From Heligmosomoides polygyrus polygyrus (taxonomy: Eukaryota > Nematoda > Chromadorea > Rhabditida > Heligmosomidae), in contig OX377206.1 in the NCBI GenBank assembly GCA_947396885.1, positions 86,921,960 to 86,985,959 on the forward strand: a DNA stretch of 64,000 nt, given 5' to 3'. Below the pieces are notes generated by a model that had not been told where the DNA came from, did no database searches, and worked only from the letters and a program-made list of their open reading frames with translations. Of this stretch, positions 32,273 to 43,828 are shown piece by piece. Each line of letters begins with the position of its first letter. The stretch's first letter is position 1. The translations under genes were made by a program, and so were the position numbers.

Positions 32273-32529
32273 GTGTGCATGGAGTTCCACACCTGTAGAC
32301 GATGAAACAAACACAATTGTGAGGAACACACATATCCTCACTCCAATGTCTCATGTAAGCAGCTTTTAAACAGCCAATCAGAGGAAAATCGCAGCGATCT
32401 TGAAGAGTAGATGGTGCGGTCTCTATTTTTATTTTTTCTTAAAATAAAGGTTTTATCAATTCTAAATTAAATTATCACGCTCTTTTAGTCACCTGAACCA
32501 GAAGATTGCAAAGAAAGTGATATCCAAAT

Positions 32530-32940
32530 TTTCAATGAACTAAAGATTATTCCGACCGTTTTCGAGTGCCTGTAGCTTTACCTGTAAGAAGCTCGTTTCG
32601 GTTTTGAAGACGTTCAGTTTGATTTCAGAAACATCATGTTTGTTTGTAAGAAGTGTATAATCTGACGTGAAAGGTGTCCAATTTTATTTGAAAAATGTCC
32701 GGTTTAACGTAAAATGGTTTATGACAAAAATAAACATGTATAATTCAAGTTTTAATAGCGTGTTCAGTTCAATTTGAGGCAAGTCGATTTAGACTTGCAA
32801 GGTGTCTACTTTGGATGAAGTGCCGCGTTTGATTTCATAGGTGTCCATTGTGATTTGAAAAAACTGTCCAGTTTAATGTAATGATGGTTTGTAAAAAGTC
32901 AAGTTGTGTGGTCATTTTTAGGACACCTTGCAGAATAGAT
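32530..32940. repeat. Degenerate minisatellite array
   Basis: Units such as AAGGTGTCCAATTTTATTTG, AAATGTCCGGTTTAACG and ACTGTCCAGTTTAATG recur with a period near 26 or its multiples. Confidence 0.6.
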
Positions 32941-32979
32941 TATTTTAGTTTTACTTCAAATAATTACTTAAACATAAAT

Positions 32980-33272
32980 AAAAGGATAAGGGACTGCGTT
33001 ATTCAATCCCCTTTTTGGGATACGCCACGCATTCTACGTCTACAGGATGCCATGTAAGCGATTTGAATGCGTATTTGGCCATACAATAACCTGCGATGGC
33101 CAGCCGACGAACAAGTCAGCGCTTTATCCTTTCCAAACAAGTCTGGTACCAATTCACCGACCCCGGTGGGATGGAAGGTTTGATTGGCCTGGGCGGGAAA
33201 TCCGAACCAGGAACCTGGTATCGAGTGCACGCGACAGTCGGCACCTCCTCCGACTGCGCTACACGCGCTCCC
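32980..33272 (-). repeat. SINE-A full-length copy with target duplication
   Basis: Flanks AAACATAAATAAA (left) and AAACATAAAATAAA (right) form a 13-bp duplication with one inserted A. Confidence 0.92.
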
Positions 33273-34085
33273 AAACATAAAATAAATATAAATATTCAGC
33301 AAGAGTTGAAAATACATGAATAAATAGCAAAGATATTAGTGTAAATAATGTAATAGAAAAGTACAAATATGTAAAACATTAAATTAAGGTTAATTAAGGT
33401 AAATTAGTTTGTTCAATTTTCGTTTTCTTTTTTTTCAACTTTTATTCCGACTTCACGTTCTAATAATGTGTCCTGTTTAATCTGAAAGAAGCCCATATTA
33501 ATTTGGAAGTTGTCTACTATTGTTCCAGTTGCAGTTGAAAATTTTCCCCACCATAACGACATATTCGCTCTTCTTGGCTGCGTATATAATTCGTCTCTCG
33601 TTTAGGCAACAAGCCTGTGTCGTCGTCGCGTATCGGAAGCCGCTCGCCTTCATCACCTCTCCAGGAGCGCCTGTCATCTGAAAAGGGCATGCGTAATATT
33701 GATAGAGGTACGTACATGTACATACAGCTATCAACATTGGGTTTCTTTGACTTCCGTGCAGATTAACCGCGTCATAAGTGCTCTCGGCTCTAGCTGATTC
33801 CTCCAACTCCGCTGTTGTGCTTCTCCACCTCCTCCGCATTCTGTTGCTGCTGCTCCTCCTCATGAAGACATTTCAGCTATAGAGCTGGCCAGTGCAGTAA
33901 CACGAGATGTCGATGATGATCGCTCAATGAAAACATGGAGCAACAAGGACTGGGGAGACGCTATAGGTAATCAATATTCGATCAATAGTACTTTTCTCCA
34001 CAGAATATCTATTCAAAGCTGACCGTATTATGGTTTTCTGAATTCGAAGGCCGACTGAATCGCATAGGATAGACTATAGTAGTGC
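33273..34085. other. Intronic, no supported feature
   Basis: 33590-33880 is somewhat GC-rich with short open frames on both strands and no known family. Minisatellite-like AATGTGTCCTGTTTAATC at 33465. Confidence 0.4.
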
Positions 34086-34089
34086 TCTC

Positions 34090-34345
34090 TTTTTTTTCGA
34101 ATATTGGAATGATTTCGAATACTCATTACTTTGAATATTCGAATTTGAATATATTTGAAAAAAAGTTTTTCTGATTATTCGAATTCGAGCACATTCGAAA
34201 AATGCGGCTTTCTGAATATTTAAATTCGAATAGAAAAAGCGATTTTCTGGATACTCCAATTCGAATGCGTTCCAAAGATGCCATTTTTCGAGTACTCGAA
34301 TTCGAATGTATTCGAAAAACGCGATTTTTTTAATATTCTATTTCC
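34090..34345. repeat. TTCGAA-rich palindromic array
   Basis: Alternating ATTCGAATTTGAATATATT and CGAATTCGAATGTATTCG motifs. Confidence 0.8.
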
Positions 34346-35110
34346 AATGAAAATCATATGCTATTCATGTACAACTGTGCCAAAAACTGTGCTGTTCTTG
34401 ATTGGTTGAACTCGTTGCTGCCATAAACTGAGTTTGTAAACAATAAGTGCAACTGTTGCTTGAACGCTTGGTCATAAGGTCTTGACTTAATTTAAGGTCA
34501 TTTTCAAGTTTTATTGATTTTCAAATTTTTGTAACTTACCCAGTGTGGAGATAGATATTTTCTAATTTTGCTATTTTTAGAATTTCCAGTTTCTTTAGCG
34601 TTAAGATTGCGCCGTGCCACGCTCTTGAGTGTCATAGCATCTCAACGTTGATTTGGTTGACGGTATATATCCCAATTATGTGCCTTTCATCTCCACGTTT
34701 CCGGTTCGATTCCCTCCATTAATTGACATTTAATTAATTTTTGCCACAAAAACTGTCCTTGTTCATCAATGAGAGGACATAGTCATGCTTTGTCCCCTCT
34801 CCGAAGAGGGTGAGTTAATTCTTCAGATTAATATGACTACTGAATCTCTTTTCCGTCCTTTTTTAAATTATCATTCCTCAGCAAAAACAACAGTAAACTG
34901 TAGAGTTTTAAAATCACTTCAGCAACCAATGTACACATAAAATGGTCATAACGTATCACAATCATTGCATTCTTTGTGCTTCTGTTTTGAGCTTCTTTCC
35001 CGTCTCGTATAGTGTCGTGTGTTTTTGAAAGTTGTTTGTTTTTGTTTTTTGTTTCTACACAAACGTAATAATGTATATGTTAGCGGTACTTTACGGGTTA
35101 ATGGCCGCCG
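34346..35110. other. Intronic, no supported feature
   Basis: Only an AGATTGCGCCGTGCC (34604) reminiscent of repeat F. Confidence 0.4.
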
Positions 35111-35117
35111 CAACTAT

Positions 35118-35168
35118 GGAGTCACGCTGCTCGGACAAGCATGGTGATTGGCCGAGCAGCGTGATCCC
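35118..35168. repeat. Foldback with 17-bp arms
   Basis: GGAGTCACGCTGCTCGG and CCGAGCAGCGTGATCCC enclose ACAAGCATGGTGATTGG. A further CATAGCGTGACCCCATG copy follows, so the locus may be a short MITE. Confidence 0.8.
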
Positions 35169-35169
35169 A

Positions 35170-36110
35170 TAGCGTGACCCCATGATTGGCTGTGTGCTCT
35201 CCTTCTTGTTAGCGAAGCCATTAAGAGAGACGACTCTGGCATCGATCACAATCGAGAAGCACGAATAACCTCCATTCTTGGCTGCCGTTGGCCATAGTCT
35301 CGAAATGTACCGCAATGGGAATTTTACATCCATTTGCTCATGGCAAACACATGAGGATGTGATTTCAAAAGCCGCAAATATTTCCTCTCTTTCAAAAATT
35401 CATCACTAGTTTCCTAACGAACATAAAACTCCCTCGTCAAAGAGTACGATGGTATTGTATTGTCAGCGTGATGCACTTATGAAGCGGTGCTGGATTAACG
35501 AACGAACGCTGACAGGTTGCGATTTACTTCCAAGGAAAAAGCCTGCTATGCATACTAAATGCGGTAGTTTTTCAAACTGAACTTAATACGTCCGGTTTCT
35601 TTCGATCAGCATTTGAAACAAATCGTTGTACATCTACGAGAAGACGTATTAGAAGGTTCTCGAACAAGCGCTGCAAAACAGGAAAAAACGCCTGCACTGC
35701 ATGAAAAAATGGTTGAATATTTAACGAAAGCAGGAGGGAGAAAATATAGAATATTTACCAAAAACGGCGGTCGTCGCTTCTTTATGGCACTGCCAGGATG
35801 TATGCATCGGAATATATTGCGCTGATGAGAATTTGTCTCCATAGGAGTCGTTGTAGAGTTACTGAAGCTGAGTGATATACTGTGCTTTACTATGGACATC
35901 TTTGCTCTAAGAGTCATGTCACAGGGTTTAAATTTACGTTCTTATTTATTTGCTCTGAGCACAATAACTAAGGAAGTAATTATAGTAGTCAGATAGCAAT
36001 AAACAAATCAATTAAGTCAAACAAGTACGGTAAAGCTGAAATTCTTATATACGTTTCAGTCCTGCCCTAATGTGAATGTAAGAATTTCATTAAGCATTGA
36101 ATTTAATGGC
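35170..36110. other. Intronic, no supported feature
   Basis: A 103-codon minus frame (35606-35917) and an overlapping plus frame show no family likeness. Confidence 0.4.
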
Positions 36111-36112
36111 TT

Positions 36113-36226
36113 TTCTGGAACTATTCAGTAAGAAGTGAAGCCATTATATGTGTTATTAATACTACAATGTTCTGGAACTATTCAGTAAGAAGTGAAGCCA
36201 TTATATGTGTTATTAATACTAAAATG
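36113..36226 (+). repeat. 57-bp tandem duplication
   Basis: The unit starting TTCTGGAACTATTCAGTAAG occurs at 36113-36169 and 36170-36226 with one base difference (ACTACAATG versus ACTAAAATG). Confidence 0.95.
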
Positions 36227-36635
36227 TTTGGTAACCTGGTATACAACCGCTCCTCCTTTTGTGTTGACTATCAGAAACCTCAAACTTGGGTAACTAAACC
36301 ATATGAGGAAGGTCAAGGATGTGAATGGGGAGATTGTTCAAGCAACCTATACGCTACTGTAGGGCATTGTCTGGGAACCAGCGTGCGCGGTGGTTTCCAA
36401 ATTCTCTGCGGACCTTTGGGTAGATCTGAAATATCAAAAAGGGTAGATTTCAGTGAGGTTGATAACGCAAAATTGACGCCTGCAATGGCGTTGTCGTGCT
36501 CAGAAATTATCCTACTAAAGGTTTGTAGCATCAGTTATATGTAGCTAGAGGGTAGGATCTGGCATGATTGAAGCTGATGTCAGCTATGGAATAAGTAAGG
36601 GCAAGCGATAAAGATTAACCGTTAATCAACATTTT
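36227..36635. other. Intronic, no supported feature
   Basis: An open frame of 125 codons runs through the duplication; codons and residues suggest nothing known. Confidence 0.35.
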
Positions 36636-36826
36636 TGTAGGATGAGCCACGCATTCCACTTCAGCATGATATTTTGAATGCGTATTTGATCTACGCAACT
36701 GCTTACGACGGTGTAGTATACTTTCCGGACAAGTATTTTACTAATTCCCCATTTCGGAGGGATGGAGGATTTTGTTGACCTCGGAGAGATCCAAGTCTTG
36801 AGCCAGGGTGCACTGCAGGAGCCGCC
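36636..36826 (-). repeat. Degenerate SINE-A copy
   Basis: GATGAGCCACGCATTCCACT, TGAATGCGTATTTG and CGGAGGGATGGAGG lie in antisense order. Confidence 0.55.
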
Positions 36827-36994
36827 GAGGATAAACTTCTAAAAATGTTTAAAAAAATTAGGGGGTGAACATACCATTTAACTTTGTCTTGCTGTTACTG
36901 CAGTTATTGGTGTTGCTTCGATGTTGGCTAAGAGATAGACAGGTAGAAAGAGTAAGAGTATAGAGTATGCGAACGATGGGATGAATGTCTTTCG

Positions 36995-37180
36995 ATTGCG
37001 CCACGCATTCCACTTCTTTTGGTTATCGTGTAAACACATGTTTGCATTGTGAAGAAATATGCGGTGGTGTCGTCTCCTTGCTAGGCAAGTCTCCTACCAA
37101 CTCACCGCTTTCGGATGAATTGGCGTGGAAGAGATCCAAACCTTGAAACTTGAATTGGTTTAGGCTTTTCACGAGAGTGG
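36995..37180 (-). repeat. Degenerate SINE-A copy
   Basis: TGCGCCACGCATTCCACTTC and CTACCAACTCACCG are recognisable; the head is lost. Confidence 0.5.
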
Positions 37181-37820
37181 GGGTTTTTATGACTGCGATT
37201 CACTTTCTATCACAGATTCGCAGCTTATTTTAAGTCTTGTAAATCTCCCATTGCTTCCGGAGGAAAGGATCACATTCTACACACAAAACCTTCTTTCAGG
37301 GAACATTGGGAAGCCAGTACCGACTAGGCGAGCTGATGGAATTGTGCATAATACATTAGGACCTTCAACAACAAATTCGGCCCTGGGGGAGATACTCGTG
37401 TATGAATCACATGTCTGGCCCATACTAGAACACAAGAGCAGTTCCTGTAAATAATCTGTCAACAGTCATATATTCTTAATTTTTGCTCAACTAAAAATCG
37501 CTTTAAAATAGTGGCACATGAAAGCTCGGTCGGAAGTAATTCAGTTCTACTGAACTGGCATTCCTTCGACATTCTCCTTTCTACACACCTGATATGCAAG
37601 ATGTACCAGGAACAAAGTCATGGATGGGTTTCTGGTCCTCAAAGGAGGCTTAGTTCCTTCAAACTACTCGAAGGCTTTTGAAATATTATTTCTCACAAAA
37701 TGTTGGACCTCATTTGGTGGGGGTGTCCCTCACATATTTTACGCTTCAAATAGCAAACTGGTGAATCCCGTTCTTTCTGTGGCTTTCTTCGAGAATTTCC
37801 TCTATCTATATAGCACCTTG
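37181..37820. other. Intronic, no supported feature
   Basis: No repeat block or credible exon. Confidence 0.4.
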
Positions 37821-37823
37821 GTC

Positions 37824-38118
37824 ACGTGATAGCGCAGTCGGAGAAGGCGCCGGCTCTCGCGGGCATCTGATTCCAAGGTTCTTGGTTCGGATTTCCCGTC
37901 TTGGCCAACCAAGCCTTCCATATCTCCGAAGTGGGAGATTTGATCCTATGCTCGTCTAGTTAGGATGAAACAGGGACTTGTCCATCAGCTGGCCACCACG
38001 GTCTCCACAAGTCGTTGTACAAGCAAAACACGCATTCAAATTGCCTCCCACAGAATTGGAGTTCGTGGCGCACTTCAAAACGGACTGTTTAACCCAGTCC
38101 TTTATCCTTTTGTCCTTG
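37824..38118 (+). repeat. SINE-A near full-length copy
   Basis: Box A GATAGCGCAGTCGG, box B GGTTCGGATTTCCCG, tail TTTATCC. CCTTGGT-AC occurs on both flanks (about 37816 and 38113), a likely short duplication. Confidence 0.85.
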
Positions 38119-38294
38119 GTAACAGTTTACGCGATTTACATACATATAACAGCTGGCTCTCAGCGTTGGTGTGCTCAACTTAGTCAGGAAGAAGCGTTGA
38201 AGAGGTCTTAGAAAAGTGCGTGAGAAACCAAGGTACTGAGCTGGGAATAGCTTTGGCCGGTGTAAAAACGTTTTGAATATGAAAATTCGGTTGC

Positions 38295-38392
38295 GAAGGT
38301 TTGGTTGGTCAGGGCGAGAAATCCGAACCACGAGCCGGGGATCGGGTGCACGCCACAGCCGGCACCACTTCCGACTGCGCTACCTCGCTCTT
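38295..38392 (-). repeat. SINE-A head fragment
   Basis: Antisense head from AAGGTTTGGTTGGTC to GACTGCGCTACCTCGC; no body follows. Confidence 0.75.
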
Positions 38393-38494
38393 CCATAACT
38401 ATCCCTTAAGCAATCTATACAACTCATGTCATTTTAGAGTTTTTTCACCATTCTCTTTCCCTTATGGTTTGTTCGTAATGCGAATTTAATTCAG

Positions 38495-38595
38495 GCTCAG
38501 ATGGCTCTTCTGAAGTGGAATCGCCTCCGTCAGATATTCCCACATCGTCATCGTCACTGTTCAATCATCCTAAAGTCTATTGTGATTTCGTGAAA
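38495..38595 (+). CDS. hlb-1: Liprin-beta exon (Ser-rich, ..VYCDFVK)
   Basis: Acceptor TTTAATTCAG and donor GTGAGA bound a 101-base exon. It starts in phase 1, fitting exon 1, and ends in phase 0. With the donated G it reads GSDGSSEVESPPSDIPTSSS then SLFNHPKVYCDFVK. It occupies the position between the start helix and the EWL motif of liprin-beta. The Ser/Pro-rich stretch is probably disordered. Identification rests on phase, position and the neighbouring exon, since this part is poorly conserved. Confidence 0.75.
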
Positions 38596-38690
38596 GTGAG
38601 AAATTTTCAGTCACTTCAAAGTCTCACTGTATACTCTGGCTTGCCGTTGCCGCCAAACAATCCAGTAGAGCGAAAATATTCATTTTTCAG

Positions 38691-38771
38691 GCTATCGAAG
38701 AACACGCGATAACTGAACGACCCGACTTGGAGACCCAACTGAAGATAATGCAGTGGCTAGTTGGCAGCTCG
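38691..38771 (+). CDS. hlb-1: Liprin-beta exon (..KIMQWLVGSS)
   Basis: A textbook acceptor CATTTTTCAG and donor GTGAGT flank 81 bases, exactly 27 codons in phase 0. The peptide AIEEHAITERPDLETQLKIM then QWLVGSS matches the liprin-beta segment CQIPDSTAETLVEWLQSQM in its DxxTxxxLxxWL pattern. The upstream intron is only 95 bp, so the two exons form a compact pair between large repeat-filled introns. Confidence 0.85.
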
Positions 38772-38876
38772 GTGAGTGCGGCGAAAATGTTAACAATTGC
38801 ATGCATTACTAACCACAAGTTCTCAACCAATTTTTTACCGGCATGCTATCAACACCTCATATGTCCACGGCATGAT

Positions 38877-39250
38877 TTTCTCCGTTTTCTCGTGTTGTTC
38901 TATGAAGCCTTACGCAGCAGTTATACTCACTTGTCTTGTACACGATGTTGCGTAATTAATTCATTTTTTATCCTCTGTATGTTCAGCGCAGCAGTATTTC
39001 AGCACAGAAAGAGTTTTACTAAGGACAAAGCACAGCGGTAATTCATCGCTCTTGGCGATTTGAATGCGTATTTGGCCTATACAATGACTTACGGTGTGGA
39101 CACGTCAGTGTTGCATTCTTCCCAGAGGAGTCTAGTACCAATTCACCGAGTCTGAACCAAGAACCTAAAATCGCGTGCACGCGCCTTCTCCGACGGCGCT
39201 GCCATGCGTCCGAGTAGCTGTTTAGTTTAGTTTAGCTTAGCTTAATTGCT
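38877..39250 (+). repeat. Tandem array, partial unit A
   Basis: Contains TACACGATGTTGCGTAATTA, TCAGCACAGAAAGAG and a degenerate antisense SINE-A (GAATGCGTATTTGGCC at 39062), the 3' half of the unit seen next. Confidence 0.75.
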
Positions 39251-39254
39251 ATCT

Positions 39255-39830
39255 GTTCACATAACGGACCTGAAGTGGTAGCATTGTGCTCTTAGGTAGC
39301 AAATTTTGGTGCCATCATATGCAGTGTGTTTCAGAAATGCTGAACCTCCTCGTAATTCAAAGATCTGTTTCTTATAAAGACGATCCATTTCATGAAACCA
39401 GCCCCGCCGGGTCCGAACCTGTCGAAGTCTTATTCACTTCGTTGCTTCGACTGCAGGACTTTCACAGTTTCACAGAATTTCCGGTTTCATATCGCTTTGA
39501 AATTCTGGAACCCTCGTAGTCGATACTCCAGTTTTATGAGATTTTTGAGACTACACGATGTTGTATAATTACTGCAAGACTTCATCCTCTCTATTCAATG
39601 TAACATTATTTCGGCACAGAAAAATTATTAGTACAAATTTTGGTATAAAGTACAAATACAAAGCACCTTGTTAATTCATCCCTCTTGGCAATTTAAATGC
39701 GTATTTGGTTTATACAATGAATTGCGCCGTTTAGACAATGGTCACACCAGAATTTTATCGTTCCCAGATGAGTCTGGTATCAATACACCGAAGCCGAACC
39801 AAGAATTAGTTGAATTACTATCTGATTATA
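39255..39830 (+). repeat. Tandem array unit B (contains an empty MITE-H site)
   Basis: CTGAAGTGGTAGCATTGTGC, CGCCGGGTCCGAACCTGTCG and TACACGATGTTGTATAATTA in order. The site GCGCCGTTTAGACAATGG (39724-39741) is the unfilled counterpart of the MITE-H insertion in unit C. Confidence 0.85.
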
Positions 39831-40512
39831 TAACGGACTTGAAGTGGTAGCATTGTGCCCTGTGGTAGCAAATTTTGGTGCTATAATATGCACTCTGTTT
39901 CAAAAATGGCGAACTTCCTCGTAATTCAAAGATCTACTTCTTATAAAGACGATCCATTTCATAAAGCCAGTCCCGCCAGGTCCGAACCTGTCGAAGTCTT
40001 ATTCAATTCGTAGCTTCGACTGCAGTACTTTCGCAGGAGGGAATTTCCGGTTTCATATCGCTCTGAAATTCTGGAGCCCTCGTAGTCGACACTCCAGTTT
40101 TAAGAGATTTTTGAGATTACACGATGTTGTATAATTAATGCAAGACTTTAGCCTCTGTATTCAACCAACAGTATTTTGGCACAGAAAAATTATTAGTACA
40201 AATTTTTTATAAAGTACAAATACATTGCACTGCGCTAATCCATCCCTCCTGGCAATTTGAATGCGTATTTGTTCTATACAATGACTTGCGCCGTTTAGCC
40301 CTGGTTTACACTTGCGCCGCTGCGCGGCGCGGCACGATGGTCGGGATACATATCGACCGGGCGGCGCGAAAAATCAATATCTATGGTAATCGTGGTGCCG
40401 CAGCGCGTGGCAGGTGTAAACTAGGGCTTAGGCGATGGTCACATCACAGTACTATCCTTCCCAGGCCAGTCTGGCATCAATTCACCGAGTCCGAACCAAG
40501 AACCTGAAATCG
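39831..40512 (+). repeat. Tandem array unit C (MITE-H inserted)
   Basis: Same blocks as unit B (TTGAAGTGGTAGCATTGTGC, TACACGATGTTGTATAATTA). It is longer because of the 130-bp MITE and its 3-bp duplication. Confidence 0.85.
40298..40427. mobile_element. MITE-H copy 3 with TTA duplication
   Basis: TTA at 40295-40297 and 40428-40430 brackets GCCCTGGTTTACAC ... GTGTAAACTAGGGC. The core CGACCGGGCGGCGCG matches copy 2. The related site in unit B carries TTA once, proving the insertion boundaries. Confidence 0.95.
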
Positions 40513-40790
40513 GGTGCACGCGTCGATCTGAAGCAGTAGCATTGTGCTCTGCAGTAGCAAATTTTGGTGCTGTCATATGCAGTGGGTTCCAAAGATACAA
40601 AACCTCGTACTTCAAAGATCTACTTCTCCGTAGACGACCCATTTTATGAAGCCAGTCCCGCCGGATCCGAGACTGTCGAAGTCTTATGCACTTCGTTGCT
40701 TCGACTGCAGGGCTTTCACAGGATGGAATTTCCGGTTTCATATCGCTTTGAAATACCGGAGCCGTCGTAGTCGGTACTCAAGGCTTATGG
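40513..40790 (+). repeat. Tandem array, partial unit D
   Basis: Starts CTGAAGCAGTAGCATTGTGC and ends after the TCGTAGTCGGTACTC block. The second half of the unit is absent. Confidence 0.8.
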
Positions 40791-41030
40791 GACTGGATGC
40801 AAGATCTCTACGGTTAGAAAGTGATCTCCGAATGAAAAACAAAGATGTAAATATTAGTGTTAGTCGACTTAAGATAAAGATAGAAGAAATTGGGATAGAA
40901 ACTCATAATTTGCAACTCCCGAATTTATTTTCAACACTAATTTTTGTCTGCTATTTCTTATAAGAATTTTATAAAGAGATTTCAAACCAGTTTAAAGGCC
41001 TTTATTCTGCAGTGGATCATTGTTGGGTTA

Positions 41031-41295
41031 TAGGATAAAGGACGGCGCTAATCAATCAATCTGCGAGATGCGCCAGGCATTCTACTTTACGGGTTATCGT
41101 CGAGGCGCTTTGAATGCGTACATATTTGTTCTTCCCAATGACTTTTGTGGCCCAACGATCTAGAAGACAATGTTTTATCCCTTTCAGACTGAATGGGAAG
41201 CTTGGCTGGCATGGGCTGGAAATCCGAACGAATAACCTTGAATCGGATTGCTCGCGACAGCTGGCACTTCCTGCAACTGCGCTATCTGGCGGCCA
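41031..41295 (-). repeat. SINE-A copy, moderately diverged
   Basis: GATAAAGGACGGCGCTAATC tail side, GAGATGCGCCAGGCATTC body and a head CAGATAGCGCAGTTGC on the minus strand. Confidence 0.8.
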
Positions 41296-41502
41296 AATAA
41301 GCAATTAAATAAAATATGAGTCTAGGTGATGAAGGATTCTCAGTGTGAGATTCACGATTGCGTGGATCTATAAGATCGGCACTTGCTTCTGGAAAACCTT
41401 GGTTCTCATTCCTGGCGTTTGGATTACCTCACTTATGCAAATGGTCTTCAGTGTTGCTGAAACCATTGGACGGATTTATCCTAGTCATCGGAGGACAGCA
41501 TT

Positions 41503-41791
41503 GGATAAGGATAAAGTAGAAAAGACGGTGTTTCTTAATCTTTTTTTTGGAATGCGCCACGCATTCTATTTCTACGGGATGAGGCGATTTGAATGCGTAT
41601 TTGGCCATACAATGACTTGCGGTGGCCAGCCGATGAACAAGTCAGCGCTTTCTCCTTCCCAGAAAGTCTGGCACCATTTCGCCGATCCCGGAGGGGTGGA
41701 AGATTTGGCTGACCTGGGCGAGAAATCCGAACCTGGAGTCAGGTACTCGCCTCAGCCGGCATCTCTTTCGACTGCGCTACACGCGCTCTAC
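41503..41791 (-). repeat. SINE-A copy with probable target duplication
   Basis: CAGCATTGGATAAG on the left and CACCATTAGATAAG on the right agree in 12 of 14 positions. Body and head are intact apart from a short loss in TACGGGATGAGGCG. Confidence 0.88.
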
Positions 41792-41799
41792 ACCATTAG

Positions 41800-43560
41800 A
41801 TAAGCGAACAAAATTCGAGCACGTTGCTTAGCCCCGGCTAAGAAATTTCAGGAAATGTCCTCTTATGGGCTACATCAGGTGTTGCTCTTACAAAATAGTT
41901 CATTTTCACATACCCAGTGTGCTTCCTCCCACTAGGACAGACCCCATTGGGTTTATTCTTTTTACTCCGCGGAAGTTCTGTCCAGTATCGAAACTTACAA
42001 TTTTTGGAATGACGCTGCACCTTAAGATGACAGAAGTGAAGCCAGTCGTCTACTGTTCGAGTTCCGGCTACGGTATGTGTAGGTTGTGATGAAGTCACAC
42101 TTCGCGGAAAGCTGCTCTGCTCCACGGTGCTGCCGCTGCTGCTACTGCTGTTAACGTCGTCGTTCATTCTCATTTCGTACCACTCCCATTCACACTCGTT
42201 CTGTTCCTCATACATTCGACAAAGTGTAATGGAAGGGAAGGTCCAGCCAGCCAGCCAGCCAGCTAGGCAGGCAGGCACAGGCGCGTCTTTCGCAGAGAGT
42301 GGTGAGTGAAAGGGAGAGAGAGAGAGGCATCAAAGTTACAAAACAAGAAATTCGGCGGCTCAAGAACGATCGGAATTCGGCCAGAAACACAACAGGTGTC
42401 CTTCACTGGATTAGACGGCACGATGTGCTGCTATTGCTGCCGCTGCCGGTAACGACAGAGCAGAAGAACTTCGAATAGCTGGCAAGAGTACCGGTAGTAC
42501 TGACGGCCTTTGCATGTGTTTCCTGATCCGGTCAAGGGAGCCTTCGAGCTTCTAGAAGAAGAAGGATTAGAATCCTGACGAAGAAGTTGGTATGATATTA
42601 TTGTGTGCTCGTCCGCTAAGTGCATTACTCGGAGATCTGGGAGAAGGGAATGCGTGGTGGTGGTGCTCGTGATGGTGTGGAGAGGGGGGGGGGTCCTTGT
42701 TTCGACCAGGCATCCCCTGGAGGCGCGGTAATGCTGCCACCCGACTTTAACTCCCCCTCCTCCTCCCTCCTTCTCGTACTCCTCCTCCCCCAGCCCCTTC
42801 TTTCCATTTACGACCCACTACAGAGATCCGACCCTCGTCTAGAGTACGTCTAGCTCCCACGTTGACTTCTTCCTTCCTTCACTTCTTAGTGCAATCATTT
42901 CGAAGGCCGAACCGAACCATCTCTGGGAAATATGAGATGAGTCGAGCTGTTTCTTCTCCATGACACCTAGTCCTCTGCCCTTTTATAAACGACGCTAATG
43001 AATTCAGATCGTTCTTTCTCTATAGTACGCCTGGACCTGCTATAATAAACTACTTGTCGTTTTCGGAGGCGTGGGCTTTCCAATACTAACATAATTAGCA
43101 TGAGCTGGCAGCGTGCCTCCGTTTTCTTCGCTCATTGCCATAAGTGTATGGCCAGTACAGCAGCATCTGCGGGAGCTTCCCTTTCCCCATGTTCTTCTTT
43201 GGGCTTTGTCCTCTTCTGTCTCTTTGAAAACGTGTAGCACGCCGTAAAGAGCGAGGAGTAGTTCGTAACGGGAGGGACGCATTCCATTGGAGACGATGCC
43301 ATGGAAGAACGAACGAACAGATGGACGAACGGGCAGGGCATGGGTGTGGCTCGCTGGTCGGCTGGCCGAGAGGGGCTGTGTGGAGTGTGAGGAAGAGAAA
43401 CGAGATCGAGGGGGGACAGTTGCCAGCCACCGACTGCAGGTAGCCCCCGGCTTGCTGCGGCGGACCTCTTCGCAGCACGACATCGCAGCACACACACACA
43501 GCCACCGTCCGTCTGCCTGCTTCTGTCGTCGTCGGAGGAATTCAAGACAGAGAGCACACG
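41800..43560. other. Long GC-richer intronic segment with low-complexity runs
   Basis: Contains (CCAG)n near 42243, a GAGA run at 42318-42328, a G run at 42682-42691 and (CA)n at 43490. Overlapping minus-strand frames at 43040-43633 differ in every frame and look spurious. It may contain an internal promoter or UTR for a short liprin-beta isoform, but I see no direct signal. Confidence 0.4.
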
Positions 43561-43636
43561 TCGACCAGCGTGGAATGTTCACGGCGACGACGAGCTCATC
43601 TCCCGGCCAGTTCGCTAGAAGCAGCTCCAACACTAG

Positions 43637-43657
43637 CCAGCAGCAGCAACAGCAGCA

Positions 43658-43690
<33 letters not shown>

Positions 43691-43735
43691 TTTCGATGCA
43701 GCTTTCGCCGGCGATCTGCAGCAGCAGCAGCAGCA
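43637..43735 (+). repeat. CAG trinucleotide repeats
   Basis: Two nearly pure CAG runs (43638-43689 and 43718-43739) separated by about 28 bases. Depending on frame they would encode Gln or Ser; in the favoured exon frame the second run encodes Ser. Confidence 0.9.
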
Positions 43736-43828
43736 GCAGCACGTTCAGCAGCATTCTGTCGCCACCTCCTCCTGCATCGCCAGGAGCTCTAATGGATTCA
43801 TGTTTCGCGAAGCGCAGAAGCCGAACAG
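43702..43828 (+). CDS. hlb-1: Candidate liprin-beta exon (poly-Ser linker)
   Basis: Only the Ser frame joins both neighbours in phase. An acceptor TTTCGATGCAG starts it in phase 0 (fits 38771), and donor GTATTC ends it in phase 1 (fits 48586). It reads LSPAICSSSSSSSTFSSILS, then PPPPASPGALMDSCFAKRRS and RT. Alternatively ATG 43696 in the same frame could be a start of a shorter isoform. The Gln frame (from ATG 43575) would not join in phase. No homology is expected in this linker, so the exon rests on phase logic alone. Confidence 0.5.
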
